Part shown: positions 25,236 to 34,570 of the stretch, piece after piece
How positions within the stretch are numbered: position 1 is the stretch's first letter
How the letters are laid out: every line of letters begins with the position of its first letter
From: Prevotella sp.
Lineage (GTDB): Bacteria > Bacteroidota > Bacteroidia > Bacteroidales > Bacteroidaceae
Direction of reading: 5' to 3'
Assembly (NCBI GenBank): GCA_022486815.1
Contig: JAKVJW010000024.1
Coordinates: forward strand, 1-45,842
Length of the DNA: 45,842 nucleotides
Translations under genes and position numbers: made by a program
Notes under the pieces: generated by a model
The model's database searches: none
Seen by the model: the letters and a program-made list of their open reading frames with translations, nothing else
What the model was told of the DNA's origin: nothing

Positions 25236-27788
25236 TTACAGCCGCTTTTTTTCTTCATTCCCAGCACCCGTACCCTTGTATTTACTCTTAGTCATATTAA
25301 AATTATAACGAAGTGTCACGATCAACTGCCGGCTATCAGAACTACTCAACTGCCGGGTTTCAATACATCCCAATTGCATAAGATTACCGTACCTGACAGA
25401 ATGAGTTAAATCAGTTCCTTTGATCTGAAGAGAGGTCCTGCCATTATTCCAGGATTTGGTCATGCTTACATCAATCGACGGTACATAACGAAAGTAATAG
25501 TTGTTTTCTTCATCACCTTTTGTTATCAGGCTGAAATCAGCACCAGCCAACCAACCTCTTCCAAAATCAAAGACGTTAGTGAATGACAGATAACAAACGG
25601 GTTTATTATAATGATATAGCACATCCGATGAGCAGACAGACAGCCACTGTTTCCTGATCTCTGCAGACAACTCCGGTGACCATATTCCCAGTTTCGGTGA
25701 CAAGTCAATCATTGCTGAAAGACTTTTCAGTGTAGGAAAATTTATATAAGTTACTTTAGTAACAGAAGAATTATGATTTACCGGTTCTGCCCAATAGAGA
25801 ATTACGTGCCTCCTGTCATTGTATCCTATAGAAGCACGAAGCCACCGCCATAAACCCGTCAGAGTTATGTCATGTATGCATTCATCTCTCAACAAGGGGT
25901 TACCAGACTGTAGAAGATACCGGTTTCCATAGTCTACAAAATTGCTTAACTGCTGATAAGAAGGGCGGTATGTCCTTGCCGTATAACCAAATTGCAGATG
26001 AACCCTGTTCCATTGGCTTTCGATGGAAAGACTCGGAAAGATCTGATGAAAATGCCTATACTGCTGACTTAGCGGATTATTATTTTCATCATATTTAAAA
26101 TCGACATCCTCATATCTGAATCCTGCAGAAACCCGACCAATAGGAGTATTGTGGTTATATTGTGCAAAACCTGAAAAATTATTTTCCCGTAAATGACCAT
26201 AATCTGTCGGCACATATCCTTCCGGATTGATGTAGTCATCTTTACGGGCAATATGGCTACATTCCGTCCCTATCGTTAATTTTCCACCAAACAAGAGGTG
26301 ATCCAAAGACAATTTCACAGCAAGGAGCCGGTTCCGCACATTGTTATATGCATTTACAGTCCTGCTTTTCTCATTATCACTAAATTCATGATATACTTCC
26401 TCATGATATGATTTATTAAACAAATAATCGCCGTTGAATATAATCCCCCAGTTCATAATTTTACCAATATAGTAAGCATTTAACTGATGATCGGGAGAAT
26501 AGCTTTCCGAAGATGCAACCTTTGTATCCAAAAAGTCATAATATCGGCCGTTGGCAGTAACCAAACTTTTTATATTATTATGACCTTTCCCATCTGGACG
26601 ACATGTTAATGTATAACGCAGACCTGCAGAATTATCTCTGCCAAATATATAATTTACGCCTAAGATATTCAGGAAACTTTGCCTCAGCAAGATAGTAGAT
26701 TGAGAAAACTTTTGATTCCATAAGGTATCACTTCGGACCTTTGTCATGATTTCACTTGGATAGCGTCCTTTATCCCTGGTATAATCAACAGACCCGAACA
26801 GATCAAGTTTATTCTTCCGATAATTCCAATTCACCTGTTCCCTCAAATCACAATTTTCTGATTGAGAACAGGAAGACCGCAAGTCCACCCCCCAACCTTC
26901 GCCGTAAACATTCTTCGTACGAATCTTAACCACAGACTTTGCTGATGCCTGATACTGAACTCCCGGTGTCGTTATTAACTCTACACTTTTAATTTCATCA
27001 GACTTTAACCGATCCAAAGCTGTTATATCATATATCCGTCTTCCATCAATAAAAATGAGAGGTTCACCTTTGCCAACCACTTCATAATTCTTGTCTCTTT
27101 TTATAATACCTGGAATATGTCTCATGACATCTTCCGCGGTCCCCAGTTGGCTGAGGACTGTATTCTCTACATTTGTAATGATACCTTCTCCGGATAATCT
27201 GTATTGTGGCCGGTTTCCCTTCACCACTATACCCCTAATCGTCATCCGCTCCGGATGCAACTGGATGGTTCCCATATTCGGGTTAGTGACGATATGCCTG
27301 ATCGTCTTATAACCTATATAAGAAATCTTGGCCATGACCTTTGAAGCCGTGCAAGGGATGACAAAATAACCGCTCTCATTGCTGACCCCACTCCCCAGGA
27401 TAGTGGAATCAGGCAGTGACAGAAGTATGATATTAGCATACTCGGCCGGCTGGTGATGCTCATCGACGATACACCCCTTATAATGCAACCTGTTCTGCTG
27501 GATACATTCTACAGAAATGGTACTGTCACCTGCAAAGGTCTGACGGATCGGATAAAAACCTATCAACTGGTTTATGGCTTCCGGTACAGGCAGGTTCCTT
27601 ATATGAGTTGTGACACGGAAATCCTCCAGATCATCATAGATAAAATTGATAGTATACCGCCTGCTCATCCGGTTCAACAGGCACAAGGCCTCCGGCATCG
27701 TCACGTTCCGGAAATCATAAGTGATGCGCTGGGCCCGGACTGATGAAAAAAGGAGAAAAGTGAATACGATAAGCAATACTCTTTTCAT
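25236..27788 (-). CDS. TonB-dependent outer-membrane receptor with N-terminal STN domain
   Basis: 850 residues. The signal peptide (1-19, SVRAQ) leads to a secretin/TonB N-terminal (STN) signalling domain (about 21-100), a carboxypeptidase-D-like domain (about 106-180, with ISYIGYKT), a plug (GEPLIFIDGRRI, then IKSVELITTPG) and a barrel. It starts 3 bp after the anti-sigma gene. In such trios the STN domain signals substrate binding to the anti-sigma factor, which releases the ECF sigma factor. No SusD follows, and the barrel resembles the OMP_b-brl_3 type rather than SusC. The ligand is unknown. Confidence 0.87.
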   Translation of the reverse strand: MKRVLLIVFTFLLFSSVRAQRITYDFRNVTMPEALCLLNRMSRRYTINFIYDDLEDFRVTTHIRNLPVPEAINQLIGFYPIRQTFAGDSTISVECIQQNRLHYKGCIVDEHHQPAEYANIILLSLPDSTILGSGVSNESGYFVIPCTASKVMAKISYIGYKTIRHIVTNPNMGTIQLHPERMTIRGIVVKGNRPQYRLSGEGIITNVENTVLSQLGTAEDVMRHIPGIIKRDKNYEVVGKGEPLIFIDGRRIYDITALDRLKSDEIKSVELITTPGVQYQASAKSVVKIRTKNVYGEGWGVDLRSSCSQSENCDLREQVNWNYRKNKLDLFGSVDYTRDKGRYPSEIMTKVRSDTLWNQKFSQSTILLRQSFLNILGVNYIFGRDNSAGLRYTLTCRPDGKGHNNIKSLVTANGRYYDFLDTKVASSESYSPDHQLNAYYIGKIMNWGIIFNGDYLFNKSYHEEVYHEFSDNEKSRTVNAYNNVRNRLLAVKLSLDHLLFGGKLTIGTECSHIARKDDYINPEGYVPTDYGHLRENNFSGFAQYNHNTPIGRVSAGFRYEDVDFKYDENNNPLSQQYRHFHQIFPSLSIESQWNRVHLQFGYTARTYRPSYQQLSNFVDYGNRYLLQSGNPLLRDECIHDITLTGLWRWLRASIGYNDRRHVILYWAEPVNHNSSVTKVTYINFPTLKSLSAMIDLSPKLGIWSPELSAEIRKQWLSVCSSDVLYHYNKPVCYLSFTNVFDFGRGWLAGADFSLITKGDEENNYYFRYVPSIDVSMTKSWNNGRTSLQIKGTDLTHSVRYGNLMQLGCIETRQLSSSDSRQLIVTLRYNFNMTKSKYKGTGAGNEEKKRL

Positions 27789-27791
27789 GGC

Positions 27792-28442
27792 TTATTCAAC
27801 CGTTAAAAGATTTCCATTGCGGACAATACTAATCTTTTGAAAGCTGTTGAGAAGTCTGATATTCTCATCAAGGCTCTTTGTCTGATTCCATACAAAATGC
27901 AGGCGGACATGCTTGACTTCATCATCAGAATAGATCACTCTTACCTTATAGTAAGTCGACCATTTCGCAAGAATCTTTTCCAAGTTAACATCATCAAATG
28001 TCATTGTCGCCGGACATGAAACCGATTTTAGTCTCAAAGAATCTTTCGAGTTGAAGACTTTCCCTTTTTCCGTTTTGACAGGAGTTCTATTCTTCTTTAC
28101 AGCAATAGATTCTGTTTTGGCTGGAGAATGGTGATGATGCAAGACACTTACTACCGCTGCACAGGCAATAGCTGTAACCAGCAGTACCCCGACAAATAAA
28201 GCGGCTGCTCTCAGCCAATGACGATGATGACAGCCATAAAGATGCCGTTCTTCAATATCTTTCCAGGCTTCATCCATATCAACTTCATTATTTCTGTCTT
28301 TATCGCGGATACAGGCACGTTTCAAAAGGGATAATTTTCCGATAGCAGGATCCCTGAGAAATTCTTGTAACTCTTCATCGGTATAGTTCTCCGGGTGCTG
28401 CTGTGCATCAATAAACTTCCGGTATTTTTCATCTTCTTTCAT
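27792..28442 (-). CDS. FecR-type anti-sigma factor
   Basis: 216 residues. The N-terminal cytoplasmic helical part (1-75) is followed by a single transmembrane helix (about 77-101) and a periplasmic part ending in a DUF4974/STN-like domain (about 147-216: MTFDDVNLEKILAKWSTYY, LHFVWNQTKSLDENIRLLN). It is shorter than most FecR proteins (about 300), since the middle FecR domain is not obvious. Its ATG overlaps the sigma gene by four bases (ATGA), so translation is coupled. It is inferred to hold the ECF sigma factor inactive until the receptor signals. Confidence 0.85.
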   Translation of the reverse strand: MKEDEKYRKFIDAQQHPENYTDEELQEFLRDPAIGKLSLLKRACIRDKDRNNEVDMDEAWKDIEERHLYGCHHRHWLRAAALFVGVLLVTAIACAAVVSVLHHHHSPAKTESIAVKKNRTPVKTEKGKVFNSKDSLRLKSVSCPATMTFDDVNLEKILAKWSTYYKVRVIYSDDEVKHVRLHFVWNQTKSLDENIRLLNSFQKISIVRNGNLLTVE

Positions 28443-28930
28443 AACTCAGGAACTTTAAATTGTTTTTTCATCATTCTTATCAGATGTGACAAGTGCTTCC
28501 AAACGGCAACTTTGCTGATACCCATCTCACAGGCTATATCATCGTAACTCATTCCGCTCAGAAACCGGTAACGGAAAATAGTCAACTCCTCTACTGAAAG
28601 ATGTGTCTGAGCAAACCTGAGAATATTTTCTAACCGTTCATCGTCTTCTTCCAGAGAAGAACCAACGAGCTTTTCTTCTGCATAAAGCCCGGTAATCCTT
28701 TCTCTTACAGACTTCTTCCGAATCTGTTTCAAACAACTGTTACGAACACTAACAAACAAATACTGCTTAGTCGTATCAGGAAGTAAAGTTATATCTGTAC
28801 CAAGCAACCGTTCAAAGACATCACTCACTACATCCTTACTTTCCTGTTCATCATACAGAATGGTTCTTGCCAAACCGTACATTTGTTTGTAATACTGCTT
28901 GAACAGCTGAGAAACCAGCTTTCTTTCCAT
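28439..28930 (-). CDS. ECF-type RNA polymerase sigma factor (FecI-like)
   Basis: 163 residues. Region 2 is YKQMYGLARTILYDEQESKD with VVSDVFERLL. Region 4 is LSVEELTIFRYRFLSGMSYD followed by DIACEMGISKVAVWKHLSHL, a clear helix-turn-helix. The length is normal for ECF factors of Bacteroidetes. It is the first gene of the sigma/anti-sigma/receptor operon. It probably activates this operon and perhaps the divergent gene at 29197, but no matching promoter pair was found by eye. Confidence 0.93.
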   Translation of the reverse strand: MERKLVSQLFKQYYKQMYGLARTILYDEQESKDVVSDVFERLLGTDITLLPDTTKQYLFVSVRNSCLKQIRKKSVRERITGLYAEEKLVGSSLEEDDERLENILRFAQTHLSVEELTIFRYRFLSGMSYDDIACEMGISKVAVWKHLSHLIRMMKKQFKVPEL

Positions 28931-29131
28931 CGCCTTTTTACTTATTATATCCCTGAGGTATGCAAAACGCTAACCTTAAAAAGAAACTTTTCATCAAATA
29001 TCATGTAAATATAAAATATTTTCATCAAATAAGAATATTTCTACTGGCAAGAATATGGATTCTGTTTATTGGACTCTTCCTGATAAAGTTACAATTAACG
29101 ACAAAAATCACTCAACTCTAAATAATTATTA

Positions 29132-29139
29132 TAACTTTG
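29132..29139 (+). promoter_or_regulatory. -7 box of the divergent gene
   Basis: TAACTTTG fits the Bacteroidetes TAnnTTTG form and lies 57 bp before the chosen start. No clear -33 TTTG is at the right distance. Confidence 0.45.
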
Positions 29140-29196
29140 CATAGGGGTTTTCTATCTTTTGACAGTCATCAAAATAGAGAAGATACAAAACAGAAT

Positions 29197-29970
29197 ATGA
29201 GAAAAATACAAATGAAATGGATTTTAACAACAGTATTCGTTTTTCTGTTTCCTTTCGAAATTTGTGCTCAGGACATCCGGACACAAATCTTCAAACCTCA
29301 GTCTAAAGAGGCAGAAAGAAAGACGGATCATCCTGACTATCTGAAGACAAGCCCTACACCTATGGATCTCCATTTGATGAAACAGACAGGAGCGGCCGTT
29401 TCAGTTGATTCTCTATGGGAAGAATATCCATCTGTTTTTCTACAGGGAACACGTCCTGTCTATGTCTATCCTATAGCGAATAAACTCCCCCTGACAATAT
29501 CTATGCAGGAAAATCAAGTCGAATTACTGATGAAATACCGTATCGCGACAATAGAATTTCCTCTATGGAGTACAAAATATTTCTTACTGAGAGGAGGCTC
29601 GCATTCCGGCGATATTCATTTCAAGCATGAACAACCCGTTAATCTCTACTCTCTTTATCTTTCAGGAGCATATCGCTTTTCTCCTCATTTTATCTTAGGA
29701 GAAAATATAGAAACCGGAAAGTTCTCCGGCCTTTCTCCTTTTTTCGCATGGAATCAATATGGTATTTATACTTTCACTCTCAACTCCAATAATTCTATAC
29801 AAACGACACTGAAAACAACAACCGCAACAGGATATAAAGATGTCTCCGGAGCTACCATGCTGAAACATCAGGGGAAAAGCATCAATGTTGAAGGAGGGGT
29901 CATCGTCGACAAGAATCTGACAAATCATAGTACAACCATTCTTCCGACAGGAGTCATCCACTTTCATTAA
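29197..29970 (+). CDS. Exported protein, possible outer-membrane-associated, unknown function
   Basis: 257 residues from the ATG at 29197 (MRKIQMKWILTTVFVFLF signal, cleavage after CAQ); an upstream ATG at 29137 would sit inside the -7 region and add non-signal residues. The mature part contains a stretch of alternating hydrophobic strands (LYSLYLSGAYRFSPHFILGE; YGIYTFTLNSNNSIQTTLK) that could form a small barrel or beta sandwich. No family is recognised. It is transcribed away from the ECF operon, so it may belong to the same regulon. Confidence 0.72.
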   Translation: MRKIQMKWILTTVFVFLFPFEICAQDIRTQIFKPQSKEAERKTDHPDYLKTSPTPMDLHLMKQTGAAVSVDSLWEEYPSVFLQGTRPVYVYPIANKLPLTISMQENQVELLMKYRIATIEFPLWSTKYFLLRGGSHSGDIHFKHEQPVNLYSLYLSGAYRFSPHFILGENIETGKFSGLSPFFAWNQYGIYTFTLNSNNSIQTTLKTTTATGYKDVSGATMLKHQGKSINVEGGVIVDKNLTNHSTTILPTGVIHFH

Positions 29971-30012
29971 AAATATACAACTCAGGAAAGCAACAGTATC
30001 GAAGAAAACGCA

Positions 30013-30046
30013 TCAGGCAGGCCATCTAACTGGATGGCCTGCCTGA
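30013..30046. terminator. Bidirectional terminator between convergent genes
   Basis: TCAGGCAGGCCATC (30013-30026) pairs perfectly with GATGGCCTGCCTGA (30033-30046) around a 6-base loop. It lies between the convergent exported-protein gene and glmM. The 14-bp GC-rich stem followed by ATTTCTG on one side suits termination from both directions. Confidence 0.8.
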
Positions 30047-30076
30047 ATTTCTGCAAGATTCATTCTCACGACGCTG

Positions 30077-31468
30077 TTACAGCATCCGTTCAACCTCTTG
30101 CATAATCTGTTTACCGATAGCATCAGCTTCCTCTTTCGATTTAGCTTCACTGTAGACACGGATGATAGGCTCCGTATTACTCTTACGAAGATGAACCCAG
30201 CAATCCGAAAAATCGAGTTTGACACCATCTATCGTCGTCACCTGGACATCTTTCCGAGAGCTATACTGGTCTTTTACCTTCTCAAGGATGGCATTGATAT
30301 TCGTAGTGGGTTTCAAGTCAATCCGGTTCTTAGCCATGAAATAGCTTGGGAAAGCAGCCCGGAGTTCACTGGCCTTACAGCCTTTCTGAGCAAGACTGCT
30401 CAGGAAAAGAGCGATTCCCACAAGGGCATCACGACCGTAGTGGCAAGCCGGATAGATGACACCACCATTACCTTCTCCACCAATGACAGCTCCTACTTCC
30501 TTCATCTTCGTCGTCACATTCACTTCACCCACAGCTGCAGCATAATAAGTACAACCATGACGTTCCGTAACATCACGCAAGGCACGCGTAGAACTCAGAT
30601 TACTGACCGTAGTGCCTTTGACATGATCCAAGATATAATCGGCCACCGTAACCAGTGTATATTCCTCACCATACATTTTTCCATTCTCCTGAATAAAAGC
30701 CAGACGGTCGACATCAGGATCAACCACGACCCCCAGGTCATAGCCACCCTTTGCAACTTCTCCCATGATACCGCCGAGATTTTTCTCCAGAGGTTCAGGA
30801 TTATGAGCGAAATTACCATCAGGTGTACCATTCAGAAAACGTGCTTCCACGCCAAGAGACTTTAATAGTTTCGGGAGGATAATACCACCGACAGAGTTAA
30901 TAGAATCTACAATCACCTTGAAATGTGCATTTCTGATAGCCTCAACGTCGACCAAGTCCAAGGCAAGGACAGCATCAATATGCCGCTTGTCAAATGTAGA
31001 ATCATCTGTATAGCTTCCTAAACGATCTACTTCAGCATACTCGAAATCTTCCCTTTCAGCGATATCCAACACTTCATTGCCATCATCTTTCGTGAGAAAT
31101 TCCCCATCTTGATTAAGCAATTTGAGAGCATTCCAATGCCGTGGATTATGACTGGCAGTAATGATTATTCCTCCAGCAGCTCCACTCATGCGGACAGCAA
31201 GTTCCGTAGTCGGAGTGGTAGCCATGCCGATATTCAAGACATCATACCCCATTCCCATTAACGTACCACACACCACATTCTTGACCATCAATCCGGAGAT
31301 ACGGGCATCCCGCCCAACCACAATCTTGTTGCTGGATGATTTCTCACTTTTCCGGATGAAAGTGGCATACGCCGAAACAAACTTTACAATATCAAGTGGG
31401 TTCAATGTATCGCCCGCGTGTCCTCCGATTGTACCTCGGATTCCTGAAATAGATTTTATTAATGTCAT
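30077..31468 (-). CDS. glmM: Phosphoglucosamine mutase
   Basis: 463 residues of the alpha-D-phosphohexomutase family. It should convert glucosamine-6-phosphate to glucosamine-1-phosphate for UDP-GlcNAc, and so peptidoglycan and LPS, synthesis. All key motifs are present: the phosphoserine loop TASHNP (Ser106), the metal-binding DPDVDR (D250, D252, D254), the sugar-binding GEGNGG (Glu332) and the phosphate-binding RKSNTEP (about 429-435). A phosphomannomutase or phosphoglucomutase role is an alternative within this family. It follows the DUF4827-like gene by 24 bp. Confidence 0.88.
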   Translation of the reverse strand: MTLIKSISGIRGTIGGHAGDTLNPLDIVKFVSAYATFIRKSEKSSSNKIVVGRDARISGLMVKNVVCGTLMGMGYDVLNIGMATTPTTELAVRMSGAAGGIIITASHNPRHWNALKLLNQDGEFLTKDDGNEVLDIAEREDFEYAEVDRLGSYTDDSTFDKRHIDAVLALDLVDVEAIRNAHFKVIVDSINSVGGIILPKLLKSLGVEARFLNGTPDGNFAHNPEPLEKNLGGIMGEVAKGGYDLGVVVDPDVDRLAFIQENGKMYGEEYTLVTVADYILDHVKGTTVSNLSSTRALRDVTERHGCTYYAAAVGEVNVTTKMKEVGAVIGGEGNGGVIYPACHYGRDALVGIALFLSSLAQKGCKASELRAAFPSYFMAKNRIDLKPTTNINAILEKVKDQYSSRKDVQVTTIDGVKLDFSDCWVHLRKSNTEPIIRVYSEAKSKEEADAIGKQIMQEVERML

Positions 31469-31492
31469 AATATCTTTTCTAAAAAACGGATT

Positions 31493-32182
31493 TTATCTCC
31501 CTCTCATATAAGTAATATCATAAAAACAAGCGTATACGCTACCCGAAGCATTAGACTGCCCTTGGGCAGATGGGACAAGAAGACGTACATGAGCAATATG
31601 TTCATCACGTCCAAGGTTAATGTATGACAATGGAGTAAGCCAGCCACTTGGAACAGCCGCACTGTTGTAAGCACTATACATCAAACTGGTCTTAGTATCA
31701 AAAGAAGCCGTAAAGGTCCCGCTATTGTCTGTCACTGACAACTTCTCAGGTTCGCCTCCGTTTCTAGAAATAGGAAATTCATTGGTCAACTGAGCTGAAT
31801 CCAGGGCCAAAGGATCCGTGATTTTAAACTTCGGCTGTTCATTCAGATTGTACTCCGCAAAACGGCAAAGTACATCAATAGTCTGTCCCTTCTTAATAGG
31901 AGAACCCTCTCCACGATCCAGAATCTGCATATAAACACCCGTAGTGCTGAACAGGACCCACTGATTATGCGTCGCATCACAAAGAGTTACCGTATCCTTC
32001 TTGAACTGGTCCTCTGAAATAACCTGTATATTATTAGTGATGAGGAACGTATTGATATTATGACGCTCCGTATCTCTCTGATGAGCATAAGTCTCATCAC
32101 TACTGCAAGCCGAGAACGACACGACTGTTACCAGGAAAGCCAGTATTACAATGATTGTTTTATTCATTTTACGATTATTCAT
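31493..32182 (-). CDS. DUF4827-like lipoprotein
   Basis: 229 residues with lipobox FSAC. A second Met five codons in (MNKTIIVILAF) may be the true start. The mature part (RHNINTFLITNNIQVISEDQ, KGQTIDVLCRFAEYN) looks like the FKBP-related DUF4827 domain, a Bacteroidetes lipoprotein found beside glmM and an NrnA-like gene in other genomes as I recall. Function unknown, no catalytic motif claimed. It is co-transcribed with glmM. Confidence 0.78.
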   Translation of the reverse strand: MNNRKMNKTIIVILAFLVTVVSFSACSSDETYAHQRDTERHNINTFLITNNIQVISEDQFKKDTVTLCDATHNQWVLFSTTGVYMQILDRGEGSPIKKGQTIDVLCRFAEYNLNEQPKFKITDPLALDSAQLTNEFPISRNGGEPEKLSVTDNSGTFTASFDTKTSLMYSAYNSAAVPSGWLTPLSYINLGRDEHIAHVRLLVPSAQGQSNASGSVYACFYDITYMRGR

Positions 32183-32364
32183 TGAACTTCTTTCCGCCGA
32201 CTATTCAGAGATTACCGAAGCTCATATTACTTATTACTTAAAAAATTGATGTAACTATACCGTCACCGGCCCGTATCAAAGTTGTGCACCAGAAGCACAA
32301 AAACCAATTATACTTTTCCTACAGGCTTTGCCAGCATTATTTCTGCAAAAATACGAAAAAGATT

Positions 32365-33399
32365 TTATTGCAACAAGCTGCTATAAGCTTTTATGGCTTT
32401 TCTTACGACTTTTTCAGCCTCTTCTATCGTACAAAAGAGTTTACCTCCACTGGCATTAGGATGTCCTCCTCCATTAAAGAATTCCTGGGACATCTTATCA
32501 CAAGGAAAATCATCTACGGAACGAAGACTTAACCAAATTAAATTTTCCTGATCCGTGTCTTCGCGCATAGAAATAGAAAGCTTCATCTTCTTGATGCGTA
32601 AAGGTTCATTAACAAGACCTTCCGCATCACCTTTGATATAGTGGAAACTTTTAAGTTCTTTCCGGGTAATGGTATAATAAGAAGCATGCAAGTCCTCAAA
32701 GACATTCAATTTCTGATACATGATATACCCCCGAAGACGAATGGCCCACGAACTATAGTTGTTGAAAACATTACGATAGATCTTATCCTTATCGATATGT
32801 TTCGTCAAGAGTTGGCTGATGATAAAATAGATAGCAGGATCATTACTATTATAAGTAAATCCTCCCGTATCGGTCATCATTCCACAATAAACAGGAGCAG
32901 CATAATGCTGCGTCATTGCCTCAAAGCCACCCAATTGCCATACGATACGAAAGATGAGTTCACAAGTAGAACTGGCACCAAGCCGAGACAAGATGAGAGC
33001 ACCTTCCAGCCCTCCTCCCGGATGATGGTCAATGATTACCTTTTTAGCCTTACAATTTTGCAAGACAGGTGTCATATCATCTACACGTGTTTCTGCACTG
33101 AAATCAAGGTAGAACACTAAATCAGCAACCGAAAAAAGAGATTTGACCTCATCCGGATGCTTGTCATAGCGCATGATCTTCTCATTGTTTGGTAACCAAT
33201 GCAAGAAATCGGGATAAGCATCAGGCATCACAACTGTAGGATTCTTCCCCAGGTAACGCAAATACTCAGCCCAGCCGAGACTGGCTCCGACAGCATCTCC
33301 ATCAGGTGACTTATGTCCAACAAGAACGATATGTGAAGAAGTTGCTATCCAATCTTTCAGGGTAGCAGCTTCTTGTTCCGTTAAGATATTAATATCCAT
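32365..33399 (-). CDS. DHH-family phosphoesterase (NrnA-like oligoribonuclease / pAp phosphatase)
   Basis: 344 residues. The DHH domain carries HKSPDGDAVG (29-38), the third motif with YLDFSAETR, and the IDHH motif (123-126). The DHHA1 domain ends in FNGGGHPNASGGK (308-320). This order fits NrnA-type enzymes that degrade nanoRNA and dephosphorylate pAp in bacteria lacking Orn. The length is typical. It precedes the DUF4827-like gene with a 182-bp gap. Confidence 0.9.
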   Translation of the reverse strand: MDINILTEQEAATLKDWIATSSHIVLVGHKSPDGDAVGASLGWAEYLRYLGKNPTVVMPDAYPDFLHWLPNNEKIMRYDKHPDEVKSLFSVADLVFYLDFSAETRVDDMTPVLQNCKAKKVIIDHHPGGGLEGALILSRLGASSTCELIFRIVWQLGGFEAMTQHYAAPVYCGMMTDTGGFTYNSNDPAIYFIISQLLTKHIDKDKIYRNVFNNYSSWAIRLRGYIMYQKLNVFEDLHASYYTITRKELKSFHYIKGDAEGLVNEPLRIKKMKLSISMREDTDQENLIWLSLRSVDDFPCDKMSQEFFNGGGHPNASGGKLFCTIEEAEKVVRKAIKAYSSLLQ

Positions 33400-33476
33400 A
33401 AGTGGAATTACATCCCCTCTCGACCCACAAGCCGAAAGAGTAAATTGTTTTATAATTATTATCTCTTCAAATCAGA

Positions 33477-34388
33477 TCAGAAGAGTTGATTGGGGTAAAC
33501 ACCATCATCAATAAGCTTCTGAATCTTAGCTACGACACCAGGACGGTCAGCAGAATAGGTCACTCCGAACCATTTACTTGTCGTATCCAGGACCTTCACG
33601 GTGGCTGCACCGTCATTAATGAGTTTGTTGACCATCAGAGGGATAAAGAATTCAGCCTTCAGATTTTTCTGTGTTTCAGGATCTTTAAGAAACTCCTTGA
33701 AATAAGCAGAACTGTAATCGAAATAATCAGGAGTAAATCCCCATACATTCATACTTACAGGCGTATTATCAGAAACAGGAACCCAACTGCCTTGTTCATC
33801 CTTATAGCAAACTTTTCCTTCACGGCGGATAATCTCCGTACGCTCAACAACAGTTGTCAGGTCGCCCTTATCATCCGTAGAGCAGATGCCACGAGCCACC
33901 GTTCCATTCTCACTCAGCGTATTTCCTACACGGAAACCGACCATTGCATAACGGTTCTTCGAACCTTCAGGAAGTTCAGAAAGGAATTTACCAATCACCT
34001 TAAAGCAATCACGATTATAGAAATCATCACAGTTGATCACTGCAAAAGGTTCCTTGATCACACTATGGGCCATCATGACTGCATGATTTGTACCCCAAGG
34101 CTTGGTACGCCCGGCTGGAACAGAGAAACCTTCCGGCAGTGACTCCAGGCTCTGGAAACAAAGTTCTACAGGAACATGTCCCTCATATTTAGAAAGTATC
34201 TTTTTACGAAACTGATCCTCAAAATCCTTACGGATCACAAAAACGATTTTTCCAAATCCGGACTGAATGGCATCGTAAATGGAATAATCCATGATGGTCT
34301 CACCGTTAGGTCCCATCCCATCAAGTTGTTTCAGGCCTCCGTAACGGCTGCCCATTCCTGCTGCAAGGAGCAATAATGTTGGTTTCAT
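33477..34388 (-). CDS. Sugar-phosphate nucleotidyltransferase family protein
   Basis: 303 residues. The nucleotide-binding loop is LLAAGMGSRYGGLKQL (7-22); GRTKPWGTNHAVMMA and VINCDDFY (metal-binding Asp) follow. It belongs to the NTP-transferase family of NDP-sugar pyrophosphorylases, without an obvious hexapeptide acyltransferase tail. The substrate is unknown; related genes in Bacteroidetes are often linked to cell-wall sugar recycling (MurU-like). It sits 77 bp upstream of the NrnA-like gene on the same strand. Confidence 0.87.
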   Translation of the reverse strand: MKPTLLLLAAGMGSRYGGLKQLDGMGPNGETIMDYSIYDAIQSGFGKIVFVIRKDFEDQFRKKILSKYEGHVPVELCFQSLESLPEGFSVPAGRTKPWGTNHAVMMAHSVIKEPFAVINCDDFYNRDCFKVIGKFLSELPEGSKNRYAMVGFRVGNTLSENGTVARGICSTDDKGDLTTVVERTEIIRREGKVCYKDEQGSWVPVSDNTPVSMNVWGFTPDYFDYSSAYFKEFLKDPETQKNLKAEFFIPLMVNKLINDGAATVKVLDTTSKWFGVTYSADRPGVVAKIQKLIDDGVYPNQLF

Positions 34389-34570
34389 AGCGACTAAAAA
34401 TAATTATATAAATTTTGACTATGCAAATTTAATAAAAAGAAAGGAGACAAGGATCGCTACCCCATTGTTTTTTCATCCCATTAATAATTTTTGTCTCTTA
34501 ACATGACACCAGGGAATGCTCAGTTTTTACACTATTCCATTCATGCCATGCCCCCCAAATATCTGAACAT

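Noticed and set aside
30098..30865. 255-codon plus-strand frame antisense to glmM
   Set aside because: It is long but opposite conserved GlmM motifs and shows no domain, signal or promoter.
33486..34142. 218-codon plus-strand frame antisense to the nucleotidyltransferase
   Set aside because: Same reasoning: complete overlap with a conserved enzyme and no features of its own.
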